Source: Neobacillus sp. OS1-2 | Lineage (GTDB): Bacteria; Bacillota; Bacilli; Bacillales; Cytobacillaceae | Length of the DNA stretch: 64,000 nt | Direction: 5' to 3' | NCBI RefSeq assembly: GCF_030915505.1 | Contig: NZ_CP133265.1 | Coordinates: 2,152,001 to 2,216,000 of the forward strand | In this document: piece by piece, positions 43,407 through 52,475 of the stretch | How the letters are laid out: each line of letters opens with the position of its first letter | Position numbering within the stretch: position 1 is the first letter of the stretch | Made by a program: the position numbers and the translations under genes | Notes under the pieces: generated by a model | The model's input: the letters and a program-made list of their open reading frames with translations, nothing else | What the model was told of the DNA's origin: nothing | Database searches by the model: none

Positions 43407-43493
43407 AATTTATTTTAAAATAAAGCGCAAGAACCGTCCCCTGCTTCCACTGCTACAAATTGTACATTATTATTGAATCAAGGTGAACATCAT

Positions 43494-44198
43494 ATGATAG
43501 ACAAACAGAAGAAAATTCCTTCGTTAGCGTCAAATTCAGTCCGTCTGGCTGTATTGTTGGCGATAGTTGGTGGCTTTTTAGATGCGTATACTTTCGTAAG
43601 CAGAGATGGAGTATTTGCAAATGCCCAGACAGGGAATATCGTTTTATTTGCGGTAAAAGTGGCGAATGGGGAGTGGAAAAGTTCTCTCCTTTATATTGTT
43701 CCCATTTCAGCTTTTATTCTGGGGGTTTTAGTATCCGAGGTAGTGAAGCTTCCTCAGATAAGGCAAGCTTTGCATAGCTATAGACGTTCGATCCTTATTT
43801 TGGAATGCGTGGTATTGGTTGTTGTCGGTATTTTGCCGAGTGGTGCCCCGAATTTAGCGGTAACGGTAAGTATTTCATTTGTATCATCATTGCAAATCTC
43901 TACATTCAATAAACTTGATAAGTGGGCATATAACTCGACGATGACAACAGGCAACCTTCGAACCGCAACACAAGCAGCATATGCGGCATTTATTGAACAT
44001 AATCCGGAAGCAAAGAAGAAGTTTAAAGAATTCAACGGCATTATTCTTTCCTTTTTATTTGGTGCTTTAACCGGGACAGTGACCACCACTTATATAGGGA
44101 ATGCATCTATTTGGATTGCATCAGGATTTTTAGTGATTGCTCTTGTTTTATATCATAGGGATAGAGGATATATAAGAAGTCCCATTACGTTAAAATGA
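43494..44198 (+). CDS. yoaK: YoaK/DUF1275 family membrane protein
   Basis: The 234-residue protein has about six membrane segments and the DUF1275 signatures GGFLDAYTFVSRDGVFANAQTG (starting about 24) and NSTMTTGNLRT (about 144). The function of this family is not established. The start is ATG 43494, eight bases after AAGGTG; an in-frame codon at 43473 lacks a site. The region before it holds three operator-like palindromes, so it is probably controlled by a dedicated regulator. Confidence 0.8.
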   Translation: MIDKQKKIPSLASNSVRLAVLLAIVGGFLDAYTFVSRDGVFANAQTGNIVLFAVKVANGEWKSSLLYIVPISAFILGVLVSEVVKLPQIRQALHSYRRSILILECVVLVVVGILPSGAPNLAVTVSISFVSSLQISTFNKLDKWAYNSTMTTGNLRTATQAAYAAFIEHNPEAKKKFKEFNGIILSFLFGALTGTVTTTYIGNASIWIASGFLVIALVLYHRDRGYIRSPITLK

Positions 44199-44214
44199 TC
44201 ATTAGAGCTCAATA

Positions 44215-44257
44215 ATGAAGGACAATTCTTTTGATTTTTGCGGGGAATGTCCTTCAT
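44215..44257. repeat. Single hairpin related to the 52-bp tandem repeat
   Basis: ATGAAGGACA (44215-44224) and TGTCCTTCAT (44248-44257) are perfect complements, followed by CGACG. The arms share ATGAAGG and CCTTCATC with the units at 35069-35328. It lies after the YoaK-like gene. Confidence 0.55.
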
Positions 44258-44315
44258 CGACGTTATGCGTGGACATTTCTTTCGGTTTTCACAGAAAAAG
44301 ACCGGTTCCCCAGCC

Positions 44316-44627
44316 TTACAAATTCAAATATCGTTTTAAATCATCGTAAAAATTCTCACGTGGCCCCATTAGAACAATGAGAACCACGTCACCGTTTTCA
44401 TTAAGCTCCAGCTTATAACATAACTCATAATTGGTACGCATATGGCTGATATCAAGAGAACTATATCCTTTTAAATCTCCTTTTTTCGGCTCCCCCACAT
44501 TCGGATCCAGACGAATCGCCATAATGCCAGCCAACATTTTTTCATATAAAGTACGATCAGTTTTTCTTATCCTTTTTAAAGTCTTTGCTGCTCGATCACT
44601 TAATACGTATGGTAGCACCTCATTCAT
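44316..44627 (-). CDS. RelE/ParE-type toxin
   Basis: The product is a basic protein of 103 residues with the size and pattern of the RelE/ParE fold (RAAKTLKRIRK near the start, SHMRTNYELCYKLELNENGD in the centre, end LMGPRENFYDDLKRYLNL). I chose ATG 44627, which overlaps the antitoxin's last codons by eight bases; the longer frame to 44681 lies inside the antitoxin. Members cleave mRNA at the ribosome or act on gyrase; which applies is not known. A broken relative is at 9542-9963. Confidence 0.75.
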   Translation of the reverse strand: MNEVLPYVLSDRAAKTLKRIRKTDRTLYEKMLAGIMAIRLDPNVGEPKKGDLKGYSSLDISHMRTNYELCYKLELNENGDVVLIVLMGPRENFYDDLKRYLNL

Positions 44628-44991
44628 TTTCTTCGTCGTCCTCCACTGAATCCAAGAAATCGTCCAAATCATTTGTTCCATTAAGAACTGGATTTTGCAT
44701 AGCTTCTTTAGCCATACGATCTAAAGCATTAGGAATCTCAGCCTTAATGCGAGTAAAGTGGAAAATTAACTCCTCCCCACTATAACCTTTACGGACAAGA
44801 TCTTTTAAAATATCCTCTGAAAAATCGACAACTTCATATTCAGCCGGACGAATAATTATTTCTTTCCCATTAAATTCAATAAAAGCTTCATCAGATAAAT
44901 TCAAAGCATCATAAAAATCTTTTGGGATATTAATTTGGCGCTGCCTGGACACTTTCACACGTCTAATCGGCTTTCTATTCATCTCACTCAT
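44620..44991 (-). CDS. AbrB/MazE-type antitoxin
   Basis: The 123-residue protein has an N-terminal swapped-hairpin DNA-binding segment (VSRQRQINIPKDFYDALNL, about 13-31) and an acidic C-terminal tail (DDFLDSVEDDEENE) that would cover the basic toxin. The start is ATG 44991 with AAAGGAAGAG upstream. Toxin and antitoxin overlap, so their synthesis is coupled. The antitoxin probably represses its own promoter. Confidence 0.75.
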   Translation of the reverse strand: MSEMNRKPIRRVKVSRQRQINIPKDFYDALNLSDEAFIEFNGKEIIIRPAEYEVVDFSEDILKDLVRKGYSGEELIFHFTRIKAEIPNALDRMAKEAMQNPVLNGTNDLDDFLDSVEDDEENE

Positions 44992-45130
44992 GGTTTCTCT
45001 TCCTTTCGGTAAAGTAGCTAATACCATAAGTTATTCCCCCTTTTCAAAAAAAAACACAATTTCTTTAAAATTTTATAATTTTATTTCTTTATTTCTTTAT
45101 TGTATGGCCAAAATTGGACAATTACAACTA

Positions 45131-45155
45131 AAAAAGACTGCCAAATTTCGCAGTC
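45131..45155 (-). terminator. Terminator after the MerR-family gene
   Basis: On the minus strand GACTGC (45155-45150) and GCAGTC (45141-45136) form the stem, followed by TTTTTT. It ends the MerR transcript about 110 bases after its stop. Confidence 0.75.
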
Positions 45156-45262
45156 CTTCATGATCTGAATCGGTTCCACAGCAAAATTCCTTAATCCTTT
45201 TTCACGGTATCCTGGACACTCCGAGCCATCGGCTTTATGTGTTTTCTTTAGACCAGTATTTC

Positions 45263-45643
45263 TCACCTTTTTTGTAAATACCTCACCTTATGAGCAATGA
45301 TCTCATCTCTTAACATTTCCAATTGTAAAATCTGATCATTGATATCCTGAATTTTTCGGTCAGCATGCTGGATGATTCTTTTCTTCTCTTCTTCACCCTC
45401 AGGATTTGCTTCATACAACTCAATCATTTCTTTTATTTCTTGCAAGCTAAAGCCGAGGTTTTTGCCGCGGAGAATCATTTTTAACCTTCTTCTTTCTTGA
45501 GTTGTATAACTTCTTTGCTTGGTTAAGCTGTCGCGTGTCTCTGACGTTAGCATTCCGACTTCTTCATAGTAACGAATGGTTCTGGAGCTGACATCAAACA
45601 TGGTTGCTAGTTCGCTTATTGAAAAAAGACGTTCCTCTGACAT
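45263..45643 (-). CDS. MerR-family transcriptional regulator
   Basis: The 126-residue protein has an N-terminal MerR helix-turn-helix (FSISELATMFDVSSRTIRYY), wing (SYTTQERRRLKMILRGKNLG) and a C-terminal coiled coil (about 80-120). It has no metal-binding cysteines. It is divergent from an acyl-CoA dehydrogenase gene, and a palindromic operator lies between, as for LiuR-like MerR regulators of acyl-CoA catabolism. Control of its neighbour is likely. Confidence 0.85.
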   Translation of the reverse strand: MSEERLFSISELATMFDVSSRTIRYYEEVGMLTSETRDSLTKQRSYTTQERRRLKMILRGKNLGFSLQEIKEMIELYEANPEGEEEKKRIIQHADRKIQDINDQILQLEMLRDEIIAHKVRYLQKR

Positions 45644-45657
45644 TATTTATCCTCCTA

Positions 45658-45688
45658 GTTGACGTTAACGTTAACATAACATTATAAT
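45658..45688 (+). promoter_or_regulatory. MerR-type operator-promoter for the acyl-CoA dehydrogenase
   Basis: TTGACG (45659-45664) and TATAAT (45683-45688) are separated by 18 bases. The repeats GTTAACGTTAAC fill the spacer, and the whole is close to the TTGACGTTAACGTTAACG pattern of LiuR-type sites. A long spacer with a palindrome between -35 and -10 is the hallmark of MerR control. Confidence 0.65.
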
Positions 45689-45737
45689 AATTCTGAATAA
45701 TCCATTTTGTCAATTGAAAAGAAGGAGTGATTAGTTG

Positions 45738-47351
45738 ATGAGCCTTACTTCCCAGGACACGGAAACTAGAGGGAAAAACACCTACACCTTTGATGAATTC
45801 GTAGAAAAGCGTGAAAATCTTGATTGGTATCGTGATGAACCATTTTTGCAGAAAGCAACGGAAAAATTCACTGGTATGGAGTTTGAACAAATTCATGAAA
45901 AAATTCTTTCCTTTTCACCAACGGTTTCCTCCAAATGGAATCATTTAGCTGCACAAAGTGCAAGGCCGGAGGTCCGCCCTCACATGCTACACTATGATGC
46001 GTTTAATCATAGGATCGACAGAGTGGTTCGTCCACCGGAAACACATCAATTAGAAAAAGGAGTATTTGGTGAAGGGCTGTTTTCTAGTCAAATGCCGACT
46101 TGGGAAAGTTTTGTGAAACGAATGTTAATTCATCAATTGGGAGAAGCGGGGGTTACATGTCCCTTAACATGTACCCATGGCTTAATTGCTCTACTCGAAG
46201 AATTTCCGAATGAGGCACATCCAGAACTCCATGAGATATTAATGCAGACAAAAGAGGGGGCTAACGGCGAATTTGCCATTGGTGCCCAGTTTATGTCAGA
46301 AATTCAGGGCGGCTCTGATTTACCTGCTAATCTACTAGAAGCCGTGCCGGATGGAAAAAACTATCGGTTATATGGGAATAAATTCTTTTGCTCGGTGGCC
46401 CATGCCGATTATTCCGTGGTTACCGCAAAGATTTCAGGGTCAAATAAGGTATCCACTTTTATTGTTCCTTCATGGCTTCCAGGGGATAAAGAAAAGGAAA
46501 AGAGAAATGGATATCAAATTAACCGGATTAAATGGAAAATGGGTACTGCGGAGGTTCCGACAGGTGAATTTCAATATAATGGTGCCCTTGCCTATCCAAT
46601 CGGTCCAAAAGATAAAGGGATAGCCGTGGCAGTGGGAATAGTTCTGACGTTGTCCCGTCTTGAAATTGGCATTGCCTGTGCCGGATTTATGCTCCGTGCA
46701 TCAAGAGAAGCAAATCTTTATAGTGAATTCCGTTCCGTTTTTGGCAAAAAGATAAAAGACTATCCACTTGCAGCCAGCAAGTTAATGCAAATAGAAAATG
46801 CGGCACAGCGTACAACAGCAGGTGCCTTTAAAATTTATGATCTCTTCCTGCGACTTGAAAAGCCACTCAATCCCGGACTAAAATCAGACCACCCGCTTGA
46901 AACCAGAAAGCAATTATTTAATCTACGGGAACTAATTTTATTGCAAAAAATTGGCGCTACCAAAGAGGGAGTAGAAATAGTACGTGAGGCTATCTCAGTG
47001 TTTGCCGGTCATGGCGTGATGGAAGAGTTCTCCGCGCTTCCACGGATATTTAGGGATGTCGTCGTAAACGAACAATGGGAAGGACCACGAAACCTCTTAT
47101 TAACCCAGATTTATCGTGATATTAGTAGAGTAGCTGATTGGTATCCTCCGTCTGATTTCGTTCGTCATGTTCTTGAAGGAGCCTCTCAAGAAACCATTCA
47201 AGCCTTTTCGGAACAGCTTCAAGACCTGCTGCAACGACCGGTTCTAGGCGAAGTAAGTGAGGGGTCCATGGAAGCAGCAATCGAATGGGATACATTTTGC
47301 AGTGCCTTCTTCAAAGCCTATCAGGAAGTGGCAGTATCGGAGATAAAGTAG
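45738..47351 (+). CDS. AidB-like acyl-CoA dehydrogenase
   Basis: The 537-residue flavoprotein is longer than ordinary acyl-CoA dehydrogenases (about 380) and has the AidB-type plan: an N-terminal extension of about 150 residues, then the FAD-binding middle with MSEIQGGSDLPANL (about 190) and KMGTAEVPTGEF (about 268). Near the C-terminus is NEQWEGPRNLLLTQIYRD (about 446). It oxidises an acyl-CoA or related thioester; the substrate is not evident. The start is ATG 45738 after AAGGAG. A MerR regulator is divergent from it. Confidence 0.8.
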   Translation: MSLTSQDTETRGKNTYTFDEFVEKRENLDWYRDEPFLQKATEKFTGMEFEQIHEKILSFSPTVSSKWNHLAAQSARPEVRPHMLHYDAFNHRIDRVVRPPETHQLEKGVFGEGLFSSQMPTWESFVKRMLIHQLGEAGVTCPLTCTHGLIALLEEFPNEAHPELHEILMQTKEGANGEFAIGAQFMSEIQGGSDLPANLLEAVPDGKNYRLYGNKFFCSVAHADYSVVTAKISGSNKVSTFIVPSWLPGDKEKEKRNGYQINRIKWKMGTAEVPTGEFQYNGALAYPIGPKDKGIAVAVGIVLTLSRLEIGIACAGFMLRASREANLYSEFRSVFGKKIKDYPLAASKLMQIENAAQRTTAGAFKIYDLFLRLEKPLNPGLKSDHPLETRKQLFNLRELILLQKIGATKEGVEIVREAISVFAGHGVMEEFSALPRIFRDVVVNEQWEGPRNLLLTQIYRDISRVADWYPPSDFVRHVLEGASQETIQAFSEQLQDLLQRPVLGEVSEGSMEAAIEWDTFCSAFFKAYQEVAVSEIK

Positions 47352-47361
47352 GTGGAAGCAG

Positions 47362-47403
47362 GGGGGATGGTTCTTATGCTTCTGAAGCATAAGAACCGTC
47401 CCC
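47362..47403. terminator. Bidirectional hairpin between convergent genes
   Basis: GGTTCTTATGCTTC (47369) and GAAGCATAAGAACC (47384) form an almost loop-free stem, extended by GGGGGAT and GTCCCC. The motif AAGAACCGTCCCC also occurs at 43429-43441, so this is a dispersed repeat type. It probably separates the two converging genes. Confidence 0.55.
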
Positions 47404-47419
47404 GCGCTTCACGCGCTTC

Positions 47420-48664
47420 CTAAAACGCCCAGTCCCCATTACGGAAGATGGGAACAATGGTGCCGTCTTGCTTAATGCCATCGATATCCATTTGGTCAGA
47501 ACCTATCATGAAATCGACGTGTACGGTGGAAGTGTTCATGCCGTGCTTCAATAGTTCCTCTTGACTCATCTTTGTGCCACCCTGAATGGTAGTCGGATAA
47601 GCTGATCCGATGGCTAAGTGATTGGAGGCATTTTCATCAAAAAGGGTATTGAAGAAAGTAATTCCGGATTGTGAAATAGGTGATGGATCTGGTACTAGGG
47701 CCACTTCACCCAAGCCTGTACCGCCTTCGTTATCAAAAACCAACTTCTTAATCGCCTCATCGCCCTTTTCAGCAGAAATATCCACGATTTTGCCATCCTT
47801 AAAATGAACCTCAATGCCTTCGATTAATGTCCCGGCATAGCTTAACGGTTTGGTGCTGCGAACCACACCATCCATGCGATGGGTATCAGGCGCCGTGAAG
47901 ACTTCCTCCGTCGGCATGTTAGCAATAAACTCTTCCCCTTTAGGATTATAGCTCTCTGCACAGGCCCAAATGTGGTTCTTTGGTAAACCTAACGTTAAAT
48001 CCGTACCTGGAGCTGTATAGTGAAGGGCATCAAATTGGATTTCATTTAGTTTCGCCGCTTTTTCATTCAATGTTTGTTTATGGTCATCCCATGCAGCAAT
48101 TGGGTCATCTGCATAAACACGGGAGGTTTTAAAGATTTGATCCCATAAGGCATCGACCTGTTCCTCAGAAGATGATAAGTCCGGGAACACTTTTGCAGCC
48201 CAACCTGCACCGGCAGCGGCAGCAACAGTCCATTTCAAATCATCATTTTGTGTGGCAATACGCTGGGCACTGAATGCTTTTCCAGCTATATTTTGATAGG
48301 CACCGATTTTAGCGGGATCGACTTCATTTAGTAATCCAGGATCACTTGAGACAATCGATAGACGACTTACTCGATGATTTAACACATGGTCTTCGGATTC
48401 ATGAATTTCGTATTCAGGAATGGTCGTCAACACTTCTACAGGTTGATGTAAGTAATGCAGCTTGCTGATTTCATCATCAGACCATTTAACGATTACTTTT
48501 TCTGCCCCTAACGTATATGCCTCTTGGGTGATATAACGAGCTAATGGAGCTTGATCCACAGTAATCGTCATTTTTACCCAATCACCGGGCTGAACGTTGA
48601 TTCCTTTTGCTACTAAAAGTTTTGCGTATTTTTGTAAGTTTTCATTAAAATTTGGCAGGACCAT
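47420..48664 (-). CDS. M29-family aminopeptidase
   Basis: The 414-residue protein is similar to AmpS/aminopeptidase T-type metallopeptidases (family M29): GINVQPGDWVKM near the start, the metal-ligand Glu regions in IEGIEVHFKDG and GLGEVALV (about 318), and ASNHLAIGSAYP and TSTVHVDFMIGSDQMDIDG in the C-terminal part. It releases N-terminal residues from peptides in the cytoplasm. The ATG follows GGGGG at about six bases. Confidence 0.88.
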   Translation of the reverse strand: MVLPNFNENLQKYAKLLVAKGINVQPGDWVKMTITVDQAPLARYITQEAYTLGAEKVIVKWSDDEISKLHYLHQPVEVLTTIPEYEIHESEDHVLNHRVSRLSIVSSDPGLLNEVDPAKIGAYQNIAGKAFSAQRIATQNDDLKWTVAAAAGAGWAAKVFPDLSSSEEQVDALWDQIFKTSRVYADDPIAAWDDHKQTLNEKAAKLNEIQFDALHYTAPGTDLTLGLPKNHIWACAESYNPKGEEFIANMPTEEVFTAPDTHRMDGVVRSTKPLSYAGTLIEGIEVHFKDGKIVDISAEKGDEAIKKLVFDNEGGTGLGEVALVPDPSPISQSGITFFNTLFDENASNHLAIGSAYPTTIQGGTKMSQEELLKHGMNTSTVHVDFMIGSDQMDIDGIKQDGTIVPIFRNGDWAF

Positions 48665-48853
48665 TTTTTAACCCCCAATAGTTTTTTCCTTACTAACATA
48701 CCATACTTAAAAGTATCTTCAAAATTATCAAACTTCATGAAACTAGGTTGCATCAAAAGAATAGAATACGTGTTTTAATACCTTTGTGGGATCTGGTAAA
48801 ATTATGTAAATAGAGGTGATGATAGTGAATGAGACGCAAAGGGTACAAAAAAT

Positions 48854-49432
48854 ATGAAGGAAAAGCTGGTTTATATCAGAGCAAAGTCGGATCAAGTGCC
48901 TCCCCTATCCCAGAGAGTAGTAAGAGTATTGTGGGTATTTTTATTGGGTGCCTTATTGGGCCTGTCTGCAAAATTAATAGGAACTTACTCAGTTTTTGGG
49001 GTAGTCGTAGCATCAATCATAGCCATGCGAAGTCGTTCGCCTAAAGTCGCAGCATTACACGTATTTGTCTTTTTGACTGCAATGATTAGTACTTATTATA
49101 TATATTCGATGGTGTTGTTAGGATTTTCACCAAAGGATGATCTTATCTATTGGAGCGGTATTGCCTTGCTTTCGCCGCTAGCCGGTTATCTGGTGTGGTA
49201 CGCCAAAGGAAATGGCTGGCGGGCCGCGTTTTGTGCGGCTTTACCTATTAGTATGCTCTTGGTTAAGGGCAATACCTTTTTCTATACTTTTTCAGTTTCC
49301 AGTGGACTTGCTGTTTTCGGCGCTGTTTTACTATTTAGTATTTTACCCGCTAATCATTTTCAGCGCTTACGTATGCTGCCGATGGTCACTTTGTTATTTT
49401 TCTTATTGGAGTGGTTAGGAGTACCTTTTTAA
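48854..49432 (+). CDS. Membrane protein of unknown function, DUF6518-like
   Basis: The 192-residue protein has about five to six hydrophobic segments covering most of its length after a basic N-terminus (MKEKLVYIRAK). The pattern resembles the DUF6518 family, as far as I can judge. The ribosome binding site is weak (AAAGGG, about 12 bases upstream). The function is unknown, and neighbours give no hint. Confidence 0.55.
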   Translation: MKEKLVYIRAKSDQVPPLSQRVVRVLWVFLLGALLGLSAKLIGTYSVFGVVVASIIAMRSRSPKVAALHVFVFLTAMISTYYIYSMVLLGFSPKDDLIYWSGIALLSPLAGYLVWYAKGNGWRAAFCAALPISMLLVKGNTFFYTFSVSSGLAVFGAVLLFSILPANHFQRLRMLPMVTLLFFLLEWLGVPF

Positions 49433-49510
49433 TTGTATAATTATCTAAAAAGTCAGTAATTTCTGGTGAAAAAATAACAAGTACATGATAATGGATGGGG
49501 GATTTGTCCT

Positions 49511-51166
49511 GTGGAATTTGATGTCATCGTAGTAGGGGCCGGGCTTGCGGGGTTAGTAGCGACAGCGGAGATTGCCGATGCCGGTAAAAAGGTTTTGCTG
49601 TTAGATCAGGAACCTGAGGCATCCATGGGCGGACAGGCATGGTGGTCCTTCGGTGGTTTGTTCCTAGTTGATTCACCGGAACAGCGGCGAATGGGAATAA
49701 AAGATTCGAAAGAATTAGCATGGCAGGATTGGGTAGGAACAGCTGGTTTCGACAGGGAATTGGATGAAGATTACTGGGCGGTAAAATGGGCGAAGGCATA
49801 TGTAGATTTTGCCGCAGGGGAGAAACGTTCATGGCTATATGATATGGGAGTGCGCCTTTTTCCAGTAGTAGGATGGGCAGAACGTGGCGGTTATCTTGCC
49901 GACGGACATGGAAATTCAGTCCCGCGCTTCCATATTGTTTGGGGAACGGGGCCAGGCATCGTGGCACCGTTTGAACGGAGAGTCCGGGAGCATATGAAAA
50001 AGGGATTAGTCGAATACTGTCCGCGACATCGGGTTGACGATCTGATAAATCGTAACGGGGCAATTGTTGGTGTGAGCGGTTCTGTTCTTGTCCCAAGTTC
50101 TGCTGCCCGCGGTGAGGCCAGCAGTCGAGAGGTGGTTGGAAACTTTGCCTATCAGGCACAAGCCGTGCTGGTTTCCAGTGGTGGTATAGGTGGCAACCAT
50201 GATCTAGTCCGCAAAAATTGGCCTAGTCGAATGGGGAAGCCCCCAAAACAGATGATTTCAGGTGTACCCGCACATGTGGATGGAAGGATGCTTGCCATTA
50301 CCGAAGAAGCAGGCGGTCGAATGGTAAACCGTGACCGTATGTGGCACTATACCGAAGGAATTAAAAACTGGGATCCTGTTTGGGCTAATCACGGGATTCG
50401 AATCCTTCCAGGGCCTTCATCAATCTGGTTAGATGCACGAGGCAATCGTTTCCCTGCACCCAATTTTCCTGGGTTTGACACATTAGGAACGCTTGAAGCG
50501 ATCCAAAAGACAGGCTATGACTATTCATGGTTTATTTTAACGCAGAAAATTATCGAAAAGGAATTTGCCCTTTCCGGTTCGGAACAAAACCCGGATCTAA
50601 CAGGAAAAAGTATTCGAAAAGTAGTAGGCAGAGCGCTGCCTGGGGCATCTGGTCCTGTAAAAGCATTTATGGACAAAGGGGAAGACTTTATCATTGAAGA
50701 TAATTTGAGCGATTTAGTAGCCGGTATGAATAAATTGACAGGAGAAAACCTGTTAAATTTCTCAGAAATTGAGCGCCAAATAAAAGCACGAGATCGCGAA
50801 CTGGAAAATAAATTTACGAAGGATCTTCAAATAACAGCAATCCGGGGTGCACGGAATTATCTTGGGGATAAACTAATCCGCGTCGCAACACCGCATAAAA
50901 TTCTTGATCCGAAAAATGGACCTTTGATTGCAGTCCGTTTGCATATCGTAAGCCGAAAAACGTTAGGCGGCTTGCAGACTGATTTGTCGGGGCAAGTTCT
51001 TAATGCTACAGGAGATCCAGTTCCAGGTCTGTATGCGGCAGGAGAAGCATCGGGGTTCGGTGGCGGTGGAGTACATGGATATCGTTCACTTGAAGGCACG
51101 TTTGTCGGCGGCTGTCTTTTTTCGGGAAGAGTAGCCGGTCGGGCAATAGCAAAAAAGCTCCTTTAG
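49511..51166 (+). CDS. FAD-dependent dehydrogenase, ketosteroid dehydrogenase/fumarate reductase type
   Basis: The 551-residue flavoprotein has an N-terminal FAD-binding motif VVGAGLAGLVATAEIADAGK (about 7-26) and GGQAWWSFGGLF (about 40). The C-terminal FAD loop AAGEASGFGGGGVHGYRSLEG (about 510) is usual for the FAD_binding_2 family. Members remove hydrogens next to carbonyl groups or reduce fumarate-like substrates; the substrate here is not evident. The start is GTG 49511 after GGGGGA. A terminator and then the 2-oxoacid dehydrogenase genes follow. Confidence 0.85.
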   Translation: MEFDVIVVGAGLAGLVATAEIADAGKKVLLLDQEPEASMGGQAWWSFGGLFLVDSPEQRRMGIKDSKELAWQDWVGTAGFDRELDEDYWAVKWAKAYVDFAAGEKRSWLYDMGVRLFPVVGWAERGGYLADGHGNSVPRFHIVWGTGPGIVAPFERRVREHMKKGLVEYCPRHRVDDLINRNGAIVGVSGSVLVPSSAARGEASSREVVGNFAYQAQAVLVSSGGIGGNHDLVRKNWPSRMGKPPKQMISGVPAHVDGRMLAITEEAGGRMVNRDRMWHYTEGIKNWDPVWANHGIRILPGPSSIWLDARGNRFPAPNFPGFDTLGTLEAIQKTGYDYSWFILTQKIIEKEFALSGSEQNPDLTGKSIRKVVGRALPGASGPVKAFMDKGEDFIIEDNLSDLVAGMNKLTGENLLNFSEIERQIKARDRELENKFTKDLQITAIRGARNYLGDKLIRVATPHKILDPKNGPLIAVRLHIVSRKTLGGLQTDLSGQVLNATGDPVPGLYAAGEASGFGGGGVHGYRSLEGTFVGGCLFSGRVAGRAIAKKLL

Positions 51167-51177
51167 TTGTGTATAAA

Positions 51178-51216
51178 AACATCTCCTTGCGATTATCATC
51201 CAAGGAGATGTTTTTT
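51178..51216 (+). terminator. Terminator after the FAD dehydrogenase
   Basis: AACATCTCCTTG (51178-51189) and CAAGGAGATGTT (51201-51212) form a perfect 12-base stem followed by TTTT. Confidence 0.9.
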
Positions 51217-51328
51217 GTCCTAATCATGAAATAATAGCTCAATTAGTGTCACAAGAGTAGCCGCTTATTAATAGAGCTCAGGAGAGAACAGGAAAAACGG
51301 TATAATTTCTGAACCTTCTGACATTTCA

Positions 51329-51358
51329 TTGACATCGCTATTAAGGAAAATATATACT
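51329..51358 (+). promoter_or_regulatory. Sigma-A promoter of the 2-oxoacid dehydrogenase operon
   Basis: TTGACA (51329-51334) and TATACT (51353-51358) with an 18-base spacer lie 52 bases before the E1alpha gene. Confidence 0.65.
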
Positions 51359-51410
51359 ATTGACATCATGTCAATTTTCAGAAATCCAATTCGAATATGG
51401 AGGGAAATCT

Positions 51411-52475
51411 ATGTGGTTGGAACCTAATGAAACGGTAGTCGAGAAAATTCAGTACCTGGATGAAAACGGGAAGCTTACCGGTGAAAGTCCGGACGTAAAG
51501 GATGAGGAACTGATTAACTTGTATAAATGGATGATTCAAGCGAGATCGTTTGATCAACGAGCCTTAAAATTGCAGCGTCAAGGGAGAATCGGTACGTATG
51601 CCCCCATGATTGGCCAGGAGGCGGCACAAATTGGCAGCGCTTTCGCTTTAGAAAAACAGGATTGGGTCTATCCTAGCTACCGGGAAGTCGGTGTCAGTTT
51701 GGTCCACGGAGTCCCAATGGAGAATTTTTTCCTTTATACCATGGGACATCTCAAGGGCACGGCATCTGAATCAGCCAATGTTTTCCCTGTGCAAATTATC
51801 ATTGGGGCCCAGTGTCTACATGCTGTCGGTGGTGCCTGGGCAGGAAAATACAATAAGGAAAATAGTGTAAGTGTCGCCTACATTGGCGACGGCGGCACTT
51901 CCGAGGGCGATTTCCACGAGGCGTTAAATTTTGCCGGTGTCTATAAACTTCCAGTCGTCTTTTTCGTTCAAAACAATCAGTGGGCGATAAGTGTACCGAT
52001 TTCAAAACAAACGGGCAGTGCCTCGATTTCCCAAAAAGCAGTAGCGTATGGCATTACCGGGGTTCAAGTGGATGGTAATGATGCACTTGCCGTTTATTCT
52101 ACCATGAAGCAGGCACTTGAACGTGCTCGCCAGGGAAAACCTGTATTAGTGGAGGCTATTACATACAGACAAGGGCCGCATACGACGGCTGATGACCCGA
52201 CCAAATACAGGGATAGTGGTGAGCTAGAGAAATGGCTGGCAATGGATCCACTGAAGAGAATGAAAGCTTTTCTCATGGAAAAAGAAATCTGGAATGAAGA
52301 GCTGGAACAAAAAGAATATGAATGGGCCGACAAAAAGGTTTCAGAGGCATTTGAACTCGCTGTCAACACACCAAGAAGCAAGGTTGAAGAAATATTTGGG
52401 TTGGTCTATGAGCAAAAGACAAACCAGCTTACAGAGCAGCTGAACTCCATTCCAACAGAGGGGGTATTGAAGTGA
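51411..52475 (+). CDS. 2-oxoacid dehydrogenase E1 component, alpha subunit
   Basis: E1alpha decarboxylates a 2-oxoacid using thiamine diphosphate and, with E1beta, passes the acyl group to the E2 lipoyl arm. The 354-residue protein has the TPP motif GDGGTSEGDFHEALNFAG (about 161) and the PDH-type phosphorylation-loop region YRQGPHTTADDPTKYRD (about 256). I chose ATG 51411 after GGAGGG. It resembles PdhA and BkdAA alike; pyruvate or a branched-chain 2-oxoacid are possible substrates. The stop overlaps the E1beta start. Confidence 0.88.
   Translation: MWLEPNETVVEKIQYLDENGKLTGESPDVKDEELINLYKWMIQARSFDQRALKLQRQGRIGTYAPMIGQEAAQIGSAFALEKQDWVYPSYREVGVSLVHGVPMENFFLYTMGHLKGTASESANVFPVQIIIGAQCLHAVGGAWAGKYNKENSVSVAYIGDGGTSEGDFHEALNFAGVYKLPVVFFVQNNQWAISVPISKQTGSASISQKAVAYGITGVQVDGNDALAVYSTMKQALERARQGKPVLVEAITYRQGPHTTADDPTKYRDSGELEKWLAMDPLKRMKAFLMEKEIWNEELEQKEYEWADKKVSEAFELAVNTPRSKVEEIFGLVYEQKTNQLTEQLNSIPTEGVLK

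Noticed and set aside
45081-45266. 61-codon minus-strand frame after the MerR gene, starting at its stop
   Set aside because: A clear intrinsic terminator (45131-45155) lies inside the frame, so a full transcript is unlikely, and the product has no recognisable features.
49524-50159. Open frame of 211 codons on the minus strand inside the FAD dehydrogenase gene
   Set aside because: It is antisense to a clear conserved gene and its product is a proline- and arginine-rich shadow with no domain.
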